Assembly: GCF_036046055.1 (NCBI RefSeq) | Contig: NZ_CP107939.1 | Span: forward strand, 5,146,001-5,210,000 | Reading direction: 5' to 3' | Origin: Nocardia sp. NBC_00403 | Lineage (GTDB): Bacteria > Actinomycetota > Actinomycetes > Mycobacteriales > Mycobacteriaceae | Length of the DNA stretch: 64,000 nt | Part shown: in pieces, positions 53,691-62,201 of the stretch | How positions within the stretch are numbered: the first letter of the stretch is position 1 | Layout: the number at the start of each line of letters is the position of its first letter | The notes under the pieces: model-generated | The model's input: only the letters and a program-made list of their open reading frames with translations | Told to the model about the DNA's origin: nothing | Database searches by the model: none | Made by a program: the position numbers and the translations under genes

Positions 53691-54314
53691 ATGATCGAAG
53701 CGGAGACCGCCACGGTGGTCGACAGGCTTCTCGATGCCGCTCAGAAACTGTTGGCACGCAAAGGAATCCGGGCGACTACCGTCATCGAAGTCGCCGAGGA
53801 AGCGGGTGTCTCGCGAGCGTGGCTCTACCGGCACTTCCAGGACAAGGCTTCGCTGCTCGGCGCGGCGATCGTCCGGCTCAACGACGCGTTGTGGAGCGGC
53901 GCGCGCGCCGAGCTCGACACGCTCGGAACCTTCGCCGAACAGCTCACAGCAGGTGTGCGCATCGGGCGCGGGGCCTACGACGATCCAGGGACATTGTTGC
54001 TGCGGTTACGAATGGCCGAGCCCGAGGAGTTCGCACTGTGTGCCGGCGCGGGGGTTTCCGGTCTCGTTCCCGATCTCGCCGCCTTCTGGCGTCCCTACGT
54101 CGAGGCCGCCGCCGCGCGCGGCGAGATCCATCCACATCACGACCTCGCCGAGGTATCCGAGTGGGTGGCGCGCATTCTGATCAGCCTGGGCACTGTCCCG
54201 GGAGATACCATCGACGCAGACGACAGCACTGCTGTTCTGCGCCACGTGCGCCGCTACATCCTGCCGGGCATGGCCGCGGACCCTGATGGATTCGACGCCC
54301 GCACGAATAGGTGA
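53691..54314 (+). CDS. TetR/AcrR family regulator
   Basis: A 207-residue regulator with helix-turn-helix AQKLLARKGIRATTVIEVAEEAGVSRAWLYRHFQDKASLL. The C-terminal ligand domain resembles that of regulators placed next to monooxygenase-SDR units. The ATG is preceded by a weak GAAAGTGAG; the frame continues upstream. The tandem TAGACA operator lies 65-116 bases upstream, so self-repression and repression of the divergent SDR unit are likely. Confidence 0.9.
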   Translation: MIEAETATVVDRLLDAAQKLLARKGIRATTVIEVAEEAGVSRAWLYRHFQDKASLLGAAIVRLNDALWSGARAELDTLGTFAEQLTAGVRIGRGAYDDPGTLLLRLRMAEPEEFALCAGAGVSGLVPDLAAFWRPYVEAAAARGEIHPHHDLAEVSEWVARILISLGTVPGDTIDADDSTAVLRHVRRYILPGMAADPDGFDARTNR

Positions 54315-54561
54315 TCCGGGCATCGTCGACGATTTGTGGCCGGTTAGGGCACAAAGTTGCGCCGGTTATAGTCCCAAATTCGATAGCCACCGCAGTGTCA
54401 TCGGTGCGGCAGCCTTGGGGCCACCGCCATTAATTCCTGAATGCCAGCTAGGAATTTGATCGACGGCGGGACACAATATTTGTAGGGATGAATGTTCCAG
54501 GGCGATCTGTTGTGTTCGGCAGATCACCTCGCCTGCACTGATTGGAGGCGGAACTGACGAT

Positions 54562-57339
54562 ATGCATCGAGACGGAGAGCGCCCGAAAGGGCTTTGTGTT
54601 TCCGCGCTGGCGGCGGTAGCGAACCCGTCGTACTCGCGAATCGATACGTGGAATCTGCTCGATGACGCGTGCCGGCAGCTGGCCGATGTCAATCGTGCCG
54701 GGCTGGACACCACCCGCGCCACTGCCCGAGTGCAGCGCCTGCTCGATCGTCTCGGCGCTTACGAGCGGTACTGGCTGTACCCAGGCGCGGCGAGACTGGC
54801 GACGTTTCGCGGATACGTCGCCGATCTTGCCACGACGCGGCTCACCGAGGAGGTGTCGCTGGCCGTGCGCCTGCTCTCCGAGTACGGCGACCGCACAGCT
54901 GTGTTCGACACATCCGCGCCGATGGCCGATCAGGAACTGGTGGCGCGGGCCAAACAACAGCAGTTCTACACTGTCCTGCTCGGCGACGATTCCCCGCCCG
55001 AGGCTCCCGAGAGCCTGGCGGAGAGCCTGCGGGCGCTTCGCGACCCGTCGGACGATGTGCAGTTCGAGCTGCTTGTCGTGGCGAGCATCGAGGACGCCAT
55101 CACCGCCGTCGCGTTGAATGGCGAGATTCAAGCGGCGATCATCCGGGATGACCTGCCGCTTCGTTCACGCGACCGGGTGCCGTTGATGACCACGTTGCTC
55201 GGCGCCAACGACGAGGTGGTCGTGACCGACCGCACCCACGCCTGGGTTGAATGTGGCGAGTGGATCAGGGAGCTGCGGCCTCATATCGACCTGTATCTGC
55301 TCACCGACGAGTCGATCGCCGCGGAGACCGAGGACGAGCCGGACGTCTACGATCGCACATTCTATCGACTCAACGATGTCACCGACCTGTACAGCACGGT
55401 GCTCGCCGGCATCCGGAGCCGGTTCGCCACACCGTTTTTCGACGCCCTGCGTGCCTATGCGGCCGCGCCGGTCGGCCAATTCCACGCCCTTCCCGTCGCG
55501 CGTGGCGCCAGCATCTTCAACTCCAAGTCACTGCAGGACATGGGCGAATTCTACGGCCGCAACATCTTCATGGCCGAGACGTCGTCCACCTCGGGCGGGC
55601 TGGACTCACTGCTCGACCCGCACGGCACGATCAGGGCGGCGATGGACAAAGCCGCCGAAACGTGGTGTGCCGATCAGACGTACTTCGTCACCAATGGAAC
55701 ATCCACCGCGAACAAGATTGTCGTGCAGGCCCTGACCCGGCCGGGCGACATCGTTCTGATCGACCGCAATTGCCACAAGTCGCACCACTACGGCCTGGTG
55801 CTGGCCGGGGCGTACCCGATGTACCTGGACGCCTACCCGCTCGAGCCGTTCGCGATCTACGGAGCCGTGTCCCTGCACACCATCAAGAAGGCGCTGCTGG
55901 ACCTCGAGGCGGCCGGACAACTGGACCGAGTGCGCATGCTGCTGCTCACCAACTGCACTTTCGACGGCATTGTCTACAACCCCCGGCGCGTGATGGAGGA
56001 GGTCCTGGCGATCAAGCCGGACATTTGCTTCCTGTGGGACGAGGCGTGGTACGCGTTCGCAACCGCGGTGCCTTGGGCACGGCAGCGGACCGCGATGGTT
56101 GCCGCCGAGCAACTCGAATCGACGTTGTCGTCGCCCGGGTATGTGGAGGAGTACCGCAAGTGGCGTGCGTCGATGCAGGGAGTCGACCGTGCCGAGTGGA
56201 GCAACCACCGGCTGCTTCCCGACCCTGGGCGCGCGCGGGTACGCGTGTACGCGACGCATTCCACCCACAAGTCGCTGTCGGCGCTTCGGCAGGCGTCGAT
56301 GATCCATGTCCGCGACCAGGATTTCAAAGCTCTCGTGCGCGAGGTATTCGATGAGGCGTTTATGACCCACACCTCGACGTCGCCGAACCAGCAACTCTTG
56401 GCGTCGTTGGACTTGGCGCGTCGGCAGGTCGACATCGAGGGATTCCAGCTGGTCCGGAATGTCTACGACATGGCGCTGGTCTTCCGTCACCGCGTCCGCA
56501 AAGACCGGCTGATCGGCAAGTGGTTCCGCATCCTCGACGAGGACGACCTGGTGCCCGACGAGTTCCGGGCCTCTGAAGTCAGCTCGTACCGGCAGGTCAG
56601 GCAGGGTGGCTTGGCAGAGTGGAACGAGGCGTGGCGGTCCGATCAGTTCGTGCTCGACCCGACACGCGTCACCCTGTTCATCGGCAAGACCGGTATGAAC
56701 GGGTATGAGTTCCGCGAGAAGATCCTCATGGACCGGTTCGGCATCCAGATCAACAAGACCTCGATCAACAGTGTGCTGTTGATCTTCACGATCGGCGTCA
56801 CCTGGTCGAGCGTGCACTACCTGCTCGACGTGCTGCGTCGGGTGGCTACCGACTTCGAGCGCAGCCAGAACGCGGCCGGTAAGGCCGATCGCGCTCTGCA
56901 ACAGCGCCGGGTTGACGAGATCACCAAGTATCTGCCAGGGCTGCCCGACTTCAGCGAGTTCGACAGCACGTTTCGTCCCGACGGCGCCAGCTCGTTCGGC
57001 GACATGCGATCGGCCTTCTATGCCGGGTATGAGGAGTCCGACCGCGAACACGTCCTGCTCGGCGACGCTGGGCGACGGCTCGCCAAGGGGAAGACTCTGG
57101 TGTCCACCACCTTCGTCGTCCCCTACCCGCCCGGCTTTCCAGTGCTGGTCCCGGGCCAGGTGATCTCGACGGAGATCCTGTATTTCCTGGCCGAGCTCGA
57201 CGTCAAGGAAATTCACGGATACAACCCCGACCTCGGGTTGTCGATCTTCACCGAGGCCGCACTTGCGCGGCTGGCCGCGGCTCGGCACGTGAGTGCCGCG
57301 GCGCCCGTCGGTGCGCCCGCGCCGGCCACCGTCGGGTAG
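54562..57339 (+). CDS. Orn/Lys/Arg decarboxylase family PLP enzyme
   Basis: A 925-residue fold-type I decarboxylase of the large inducible class (AdiA/CadA/SpeF-like). After an N-terminal receiver-like wing domain and linker, the PLP domain starts near FYGRNIFMAETSS. Other landmarks are YFVTNGTSTANKIV, NCHKSHHYGLVL, the PLP-contacting Asp in ICFLWDEAWYA, and the Schiff-base Lys570 in THSTHKSLSALRQ. The C-terminal domain is complete. It is some 200 residues longer than E. coli forms. The substrate (lysine, ornithine or arginine) cannot be told. It makes an alkaline polyamine and CO2, and is monocistronic without a visible antiporter. Confidence 0.9.
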   Translation: MHRDGERPKGLCVSALAAVANPSYSRIDTWNLLDDACRQLADVNRAGLDTTRATARVQRLLDRLGAYERYWLYPGAARLATFRGYVADLATTRLTEEVSLAVRLLSEYGDRTAVFDTSAPMADQELVARAKQQQFYTVLLGDDSPPEAPESLAESLRALRDPSDDVQFELLVVASIEDAITAVALNGEIQAAIIRDDLPLRSRDRVPLMTTLLGANDEVVVTDRTHAWVECGEWIRELRPHIDLYLLTDESIAAETEDEPDVYDRTFYRLNDVTDLYSTVLAGIRSRFATPFFDALRAYAAAPVGQFHALPVARGASIFNSKSLQDMGEFYGRNIFMAETSSTSGGLDSLLDPHGTIRAAMDKAAETWCADQTYFVTNGTSTANKIVVQALTRPGDIVLIDRNCHKSHHYGLVLAGAYPMYLDAYPLEPFAIYGAVSLHTIKKALLDLEAAGQLDRVRMLLLTNCTFDGIVYNPRRVMEEVLAIKPDICFLWDEAWYAFATAVPWARQRTAMVAAEQLESTLSSPGYVEEYRKWRASMQGVDRAEWSNHRLLPDPGRARVRVYATHSTHKSLSALRQASMIHVRDQDFKALVREVFDEAFMTHTSTSPNQQLLASLDLARRQVDIEGFQLVRNVYDMALVFRHRVRKDRLIGKWFRILDEDDLVPDEFRASEVSSYRQVRQGGLAEWNEAWRSDQFVLDPTRVTLFIGKTGMNGYEFREKILMDRFGIQINKTSINSVLLIFTIGVTWSSVHYLLDVLRRVATDFERSQNAAGKADRALQQRRVDEITKYLPGLPDFSEFDSTFRPDGASSFGDMRSAFYAGYEESDREHVLLGDAGRRLAKGKTLVSTTFVVPYPPGFPVLVPGQVISTEILYFLAELDVKEIHGYNPDLGLSIFTEAALARLAAARHVSAAAPVGAPAPATVG

Positions 57340-57925
57340 GGGAGTCGTGAGCTGTCCAGCAGACTATCTGTTGTCCTGCCCCCGTCCGAGGGCTCTGATC
57401 GCCGACCGTTCCCCCAACCGTCCGAGTGTATTAGAAGTTGTGGCGCAATGTAATTCGTCAGATGCTATGCCGGAGACGGTTGGGGGGAATCGAAGGGGAG
57501 GCCGGGAAGGTGTTTGGCATGCACTCCGGACGAGTACAGGCCGTCGAAACCGATTGTCATTGCGTGGGTCCGACACTGGCCGTGGTGTAGCCGATTCGAC
57601 TCGGCGTCGGATCAAGCAACGCTGCCGCCGGCAATTCGAACCTGGTTCGAGTCTTCGAGCGGCTACGGGCATTGACTCGATTGACGGGTGCTGAGGGCAC
57701 GCGACAGCGCTTTCGCGCCGATTCCGCATTTCATGTGCCCGATTTCAGCGGTGGACGTGTCGTGGCGACTATGTGGACGCGTTTACTCCGCGGTCCAGTC
57801 CGGGCACGAGCATCGAATGTGACGAAGTCCAACCGAGGAACGTGATGCACGTCATTGCCCGAGAAGGCGTGGTTGGGCATCGTCGTCATTTCGTTTTTGG
57901 AAAGAACCGGGTTGGAGATGCCCAT
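57340..57925. other. Intergenic stretch of 586 bases, nothing recognised
   Basis: No frame with a recognisable protein. No strong hairpin follows the decarboxylase. Confidence 0.4.
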
Positions 57926-58156
57926 ATGGCCGACCATACTTTTGCTTACGACCTCACGCTGGACGAGGCACGACGGCGCAGCGCCGTCGTCGCGGCGCTC
58001 GGTGACGACTGGGATCCGGTCGCGGTGCTCGCCGAGGAAGATCTGGCGTACGACATGCTGTACTCGAATCTCGACGATGAGCAGCAGCGGATCTACGAGG
58101 AACTCGTCCGGGCCGGGATCCTGCCGGATCGGGCGACGCGCCATATTGCCGACTGA
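57926..58156 (+). CDS. Small DUF6400-like protein
   Basis: A 76-residue acidic, helical protein (YDLTLDEARRRSAVVAALGDDWDPVAVLAEEDLAYDMLY and onward). The pattern, with two helical pairs around GDDWDP and a closing AGILPDR, resembles DUF6400 proteins found in Streptomyces and relatives. GGAG stands before the ATG at 57926. There is no known function. Confidence 0.65.
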   Translation: MADHTFAYDLTLDEARRRSAVVAALGDDWDPVAVLAEEDLAYDMLYSNLDDEQQRIYEELVRAGILPDRATRHIAD

Positions 58157-58329
58157 TCTCACCGCCGAGCACGAACCATGACTGGTGTTCGGCGTGTTGC
58201 CGCCGGCGAGTCGTGACCTAGCTGTTCCGGCTCTCGGGCGGGTCCTGACACCAGTCTCTAACTAGCCGCATACCGAGGTTCCCAACGGCCACGCGGCCGC
58301 ACCCGGGGTTCGACGGTCGGTGGCCGTGT

Positions 58330-58354
58330 CGCGGGGTCCGGAGAGGACCCCGCG
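58330..58354 (-). terminator. Hairpin terminator
   Basis: CGCGGGGTCC and GGACCCCGCG form a perfect 10-bp stem with a 5-base loop, 38 bases beyond the end of the minus-strand gene at 58392. Confidence 0.7.
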
Positions 58355-58391
58355 ACCAGCTACCAGTTGTGCTGCGCCGGCCGCGCACCTG

Positions 58392-58790
58392 TCAGGCGGC
58401 GTCGAGGGCCGCGGTGATCTTGCGGGCCATCGCCGCCACGGCGGGGCTGGGCTGACCCTTGCCGGGCCCGGTGGCGGCTTCGACGGCGACCAGGACGGTG
58501 TCGCGGAAGTTGTCGGCCTCGCCCGGATGCTGTGTGCCGAGCAGGCTCATGGCTGCGGTCAGGGCAGGCAGCACCTGGTCGGCGAGTTCGGCGACGGACT
58601 TGCCTGGCAGGTGGATGTCTTTGGACTTGGCGGCGAGCACGTGCCCGACCAGCCCGGTCGCCGAGGTCAGGGCGATGGAGCCGTGTGTGATGCCCTTGTG
58701 CGGTGCACCGGCGGCGGCCAGCAGCGACACCGCGCCGTAGGCGGCGGTGCGCAGGGTGGCCTTGTCCTGGTCGGTCAGGGTGATGGTCAT
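58392..58790 (-). CDS. Conserved hypothetical protein
   Basis: A 132-residue, mostly helical protein (DKATLRTAAYGAVSLLAAAG, then SVAELADQVLPALTAAMSLLG, then AAMARKITAALDAA). It has no signal peptide and no known domain. The ATG at 58790 has GAGGAG upstream and a good hairpin follows the gene, so it is a real transcription unit. Homologues probably exist in actinobacteria, but I cannot name the family. Confidence 0.7.
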   Translation of the reverse strand: MTITLTDQDKATLRTAAYGAVSLLAAAGAPHKGITHGSIALTSATGLVGHVLAAKSKDIHLPGKSVAELADQVLPALTAAMSLLGTQHPGEADNFRDTVLVAVEAATGPGKGQPSPAVAAMARKITAALDAA

Positions 58791-59265
58791 GTCGTGTGCT
58801 CCTCGTAATCGGTTGTGGCAGCGACCCGTACCGTGTCGGTGCCGGTCGTTTTGTTCGATGGACACACTGTTGCCGGGCTGGCTGACACCGACCTGACACA
58901 CGCCTGACGCCTCCACTGACACCACGATCGGCCATCAACACACCAGCTAACGCCGCCGGCGATCACACGGCCCGAGATCGCTGTGGCTCAGGACATCCCG
59001 TAATGCCGCGTACGGCGCGGTCAGCGGTGCGAGATGCGCTGCGGCGCAGAACATCCGCTCATCAGCGTAAGGCGTTTTGTGTCAAGCGGTTGGTCGGTGC
59101 CTCGCCCGTTGTCGTCCCTGCATAGCGGTGATGGGGTTGATCCCTGCAGCGTGTAATCGGGTTGGTGTGACGACGGGCGGGGCTGCCCATGATGAGCGTC
59201 GAGATCACGGTGTGTCTCAATGCCGCGTGGGGCTCGCCCCGACCGACCGCTCGATAGCCACTGAA
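58791..59265. other. Intergenic stretch beside the IS110 element
   Basis: Contains several GACACA/CTGACAC repeats near 58860-58920 and otherwise nothing recognisable. The right-hand part probably belongs to the flank of the decayed insertion element. Confidence 0.4.
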
Positions 59266-60642
59266 TTATTCAGGCGGCCACCGAGATTGGGGGATGACTG
59301 GCCATGTGCCGTGGGTGGCGATGCGTGGATCCCAGCATTGGCCGGTGGTGACGACCGCATGCAGATGTCGCAGGATCGTGGCGGCGATGGCGGCGATGGC
59401 GGCGATGGCGGCTTGGGCTTGGGTGGGAGTGAGTTTGTTGTCGTCGCGGCTGGTCAGGTGCTGGTAGCGAGCGGCATAAACAGGGTTGGCGCGTTGGGCG
59501 CCCCAAACCGCTCGCCAGGCGGCCAGACGCAAGCCGGGCCGTCCTTGGCCGGTGAGTTTGGTGCGTCCGGTGAAGGTGCCCGACAGTTTCTCGCGCGGTG
59601 CCAGACCGGCGTGTTCGACCAAGGCGCGGGCGGTGGTGAACCGGGCGGGATCACCGGTTTGGGCCAGGATCGCCGCGGCCCCGACCGCGGAAAGTCAGGT
59701 GATGGAAGTGACCAGCTCGGTAACCCGAAGTTCGTTGAGCACGTTGATCATTCGAGCCTCGGTGTCGGTGAGACGCCGTTGGTTTTCGGCCCAGTCGGCC
59801 AGCAGCAGCCGCACTCGATCGAGTGCGCCGCGCCGGTGCGCGATCACCCCCGCCGGATCATCGGGCGCGGCGAACAGGTTGCCCACGATCCGCAGCGACG
59901 GTTTCTGGCCACCTCGCCGGGTGATCTCGCGGCGGACCGCTTGTTCGAGGCGGGCCGAGCCGAGACGGCGGGTGCGGGCCAGGTCACCGCCGTCGCGGTC
60001 GCAGATCACGCTCATCGCCGCGACCGGAGGTGCGGGAACGAAACGGCTGTCGCGCGGTGTCCAGCGCGGCCGGCCCTACGCACTCCAGCAACGCCCGCAG
60101 TTGTTGGATTTGGCTGACCATCTCCACGATCACCTGCTCGCGACGAGCACCTAGATGCCACAACCGGCCCCAGGTCTCATCGACCGGCTCAGGGATATAG
60201 CAGCGCAACTGCGCGGTCAACCGGGCGATCAGCACCGCGTCCTTCTCATCGGTTTTGTCGCAGGTCAGGTCCTCGGCGCGACGTGACCAGGAGGTCATCG
60301 ACGGCTGGACACACACAACGCCATACCCTGGTCAGCGGCCAACTGGCCCAGCACCCGCCACCGGTGTCCGGTCGGCTCACACGCCACCGTCACCCCAGCG
60401 AAACCCGCGCCGGCTGCCCGCTGGACCGCCCAGTCCAACGCGGCTCCCAGATCCCATGCCCGGCATCGGAATGTTTTGCGGGCCGATACTTTCGAGTCGT
60501 GATCGGTCACTACCACCATCTGTTTCCGGTCGGCCAGATCAATCCCGACGATGGTGTTGTCGGTCGGGACCAGCGCCCGAAGCCGCCCCAGACGGGCGTT
60601 TCGGTTGCGATCACCCCGCGACAAGCCACTACCGTTACTCAC
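59266..60642 (-). mobile_element. IS110-family insertion element, decayed transposase
   Basis: A single transposase gene of about 450 codons broken by three frameshifts (near 60300, 60025 and 59660). The N-terminal DEDD domain shows IVGIDLADRKQMVVVTDHD and VACEPTGHRWRVLG. Then come DKTDEKDAVLIARLTAQLR, the middle part RRGALDRVRLLLADWAENQR, and the C-terminal transposase_20 domain VEHAGLAPREKLSGTFTGRT and GRPGLRLAAWRAVWGA. The GTG start at 60642 has GGAGG upstream. IS110 elements lack long terminal inverted repeats, so exact element ends cannot be set. The element should be inactive. Confidence 0.85.
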
Positions 60643-60857
60643 GAACGTCCTCCTACTGCGATGGGACACCAAGCCCGACAAGCGCATCAGGAGGATGTTC
60701 CCTCGTCCAGACACCCGGCGCATAGAACGTCTTTCTATGCCGCTGGGCGTGAACATCAGCCCGCGTGGGTGCATGTCCCACCGTTGCGCCGCAACACCTT
60801 TGAAGACGGGTCCGCGGGATGCCGTTCACCGGACGGCACGCCGGTGCCAGCCTTGCC

Positions 60858-60977
60858 GTGAGGGGCGAGAATCTCCGGAAAGAACTACGCGACAACGGAA
60901 TCCACTCGTCGCTCCGGGAAATGGAGTACGAGTTCCACCATGGTGTGCACACCATGCTGATCCTGCACGGTGGCTGA
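60858..60977 (+). CDS. Short ORF or 3' gene remnant before a terminator
   Basis: A GTG-initiated frame of 39 residues (ENLRKELRDNGIHSSLREME and EYEFHHGVHTMLILHGG in its last part). It ends 7 bases before a perfect 36-bp palindrome, the position expected of a real gene end. No family is recognised. It may be the tail of a gene whose 5' part was lost when the IS110 element inserted. Confidence 0.4.
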   Translation: MRGENLRKELRDNGIHSSLREMEYEFHHGVHTMLILHGG

Positions 60978-60984
60978 CCGCCGA

Positions 60985-61020
60985 GTGCGTCGTGTCCAGC
61001 GATCGCTGGACACGACGCAC
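60985..61020. terminator. Perfect 36-bp palindrome, bidirectional terminator
   Basis: Two 18-base arms (starting GTGCGTCGTGTCCAGC) are exact complements around a GATC centre. It lies between the end of the plus-strand short ORF and the end of the minus-strand secreted-protein gene 5 bases away, so it can end both transcripts. Confidence 0.8.
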
Positions 61021-61024
61021 TCGC

Positions 61025-61510
61025 TCAGCTCAGTGTGAACGTCGCCGTACCCGAGATCTGCTCCATCTCCCTGTCGTTCGAGTCCAGCGCGACGATCCGA
61101 GCCTCCACCCGGCCGACGCCCGGCGCCGTGCCGAAGCCGACGATCACGCCGTCCACCGTGTTTTGGACGACACCGTTCACGACGCGGTGCTGTTGCCCGT
61201 CCGTGTACCCGGTATCCAGGTTCTTGAAGCGCACAGCGACCTTCCAGTCCGAGCAGCTGTCCCCGGTCTGGGTGACGTTCACCCGCACGCCGAACGTGCC
61301 AGGCTTCTCCTGCCGCACGGTGACCGCGTCGATGATCGCGGAGCAGCTGGTCGGAATCAGGCGCGTCAGGGTCGGCGAGAACGGAAAGCCTGGGTCATGC
61401 GGAATGGCGGTAGATGGCGCTGCGAGCCCGACCACCCCGGCGACGGTCACCGCTGCGATCACACCAGCGCGGGCCAAAAACTGTTGCAGCTGCTTGCGAT
61501 TGAGAGTCAT
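61025..61510 (-). CDS. Secreted hypothetical protein
   Basis: A 161-residue exported protein with a signal peptide (LARAGVIAAVTVAGVVGLAAPSTA, cleavage likely after STA near 34). The mature domain of about 127 residues is beta-rich with a Cys pair (PTSCSAIID and GDSCSDW) and ends GTATFTLS, as in Ig-like or lipocalin-like secreted domains. The fold is inferred from pattern only. It is a single gene ending at the 36-bp palindrome. Confidence 0.75.
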   Translation of the reverse strand: MTLNRKQLQQFLARAGVIAAVTVAGVVGLAAPSTAIPHDPGFPFSPTLTRLIPTSCSAIIDAVTVRQEKPGTFGVRVNVTQTGDSCSDWKVAVRFKNLDTGYTDGQQHRVVNGVVQNTVDGVIVGFGTAPGVGRVEARIVALDSNDREMEQISGTATFTLS

Positions 61511-61714
61511 GCCTGGTTTACCGGGTCACCAGCAGCCGTTGTTACGACAATAGTTGCGTTAGTGAAATCACTGTAACATCCGGAATGGACGCTGTTGATG
61601 ATCTCGTCGGCCAGGGCCGAAAGCCGTTACAGCTCTGAAGATCTCAGCTCCACCGCTGATCCGGCGGCAACGGCAACTGCTCCAGCCCGCCGAGATCCCC
61701 GTCGCTGGGCGAAC

Positions 61715-61956
61715 TCACATCGCGAGGAGTATGACCGCAATCGTTATCAGCACCAGCAGCCCCACGCACAGCGCGCGACGATGACACCGGCTCTGGAGCG
61801 GGAACGCGACGCTTGCCCAGTCGGCGTCAAGGACTGAAGTCTGACGTCGTGGGGCGATCTCGGTCCATGCTGTGCTGGCATCTGCTGCCCGCAGGCCGAT
61901 TGCGCGGGCACCGGCCGCCCGAAACCAGGCTGTGCGAACACCGGCTGTCGCGGCAC
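61715..61956 (-). pseudogene. Pro/Gln-rich small membrane protein, frameshifted
   Basis: The first frame reads MPRQPVFAQPGFGRPVPAQS with more Pro/Gln repeats. The end, in another frame, reads a membrane helix GLLVLITIAVILLAM. Together they have the layout of the short proline-rich single-pass proteins common in Nocardia and mycobacteria. A frameshift near 61780 breaks it. Nothing else was recognised between 61511 and 62006. Confidence 0.4.
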
Positions 61957-62006
61957 GGATTGCCCTGTAGCGGAGGGGCGTGGGTGGCCACGTCACGCCG
62001 GGCGGG

Positions 62007-62201
62007 TCATAGCTTTGGTTGGCGTGAGCCGGTGAGGTCCATGTAGTCGGGCAGCATGCGCAGCACCTCGACGAGTCCGTAACTGCTGTAGCGATTGGCG
62101 TCGTCGGTGTCGAGATGACCGATACGGACCGGTGTCGCGATCTGGATCTCGCGGGCCAACGGGTTGCACTGGCCGGGCGTTTCTGCCGAACGCACGCTCA
62201 T
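62007..62201 (-). CDS. Small ORF coupled to aftB
   Basis: A 64-residue frame whose ATG overlaps the aftB stop (ATGA). It contains LAREIQIATPVRIGHLDTDD and EVLRMLPDYMDL with no known domain. Coupling suggests real translation. In M. tuberculosis the gene after aftB is fbpA (antigen 85A), which is not what is found here. Confidence 0.5.
   Translation of the reverse strand: MSVRSAETPGQCNPLAREIQIATPVRIGHLDTDDANRYSSYGLVEVLRMLPDYMDLTGSRQPKL

Noticed and set aside
55606..57288. 560-residue open frame opposite the Orn/Lys/Arg decarboxylase
   Set aside because: Antisense shadow. The decarboxylase has complete PLP motifs, and the opposite frame has no recognisable domain.
59380..59412. Tandem repeat of GGCGGCGAT, four copies
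   Set aside because: It is the coding stretch for an Ala-Ala-Ile run near the C-terminus of the IS110 transposase, a slippage product. It is not a CRISPR or regulatory repeat.
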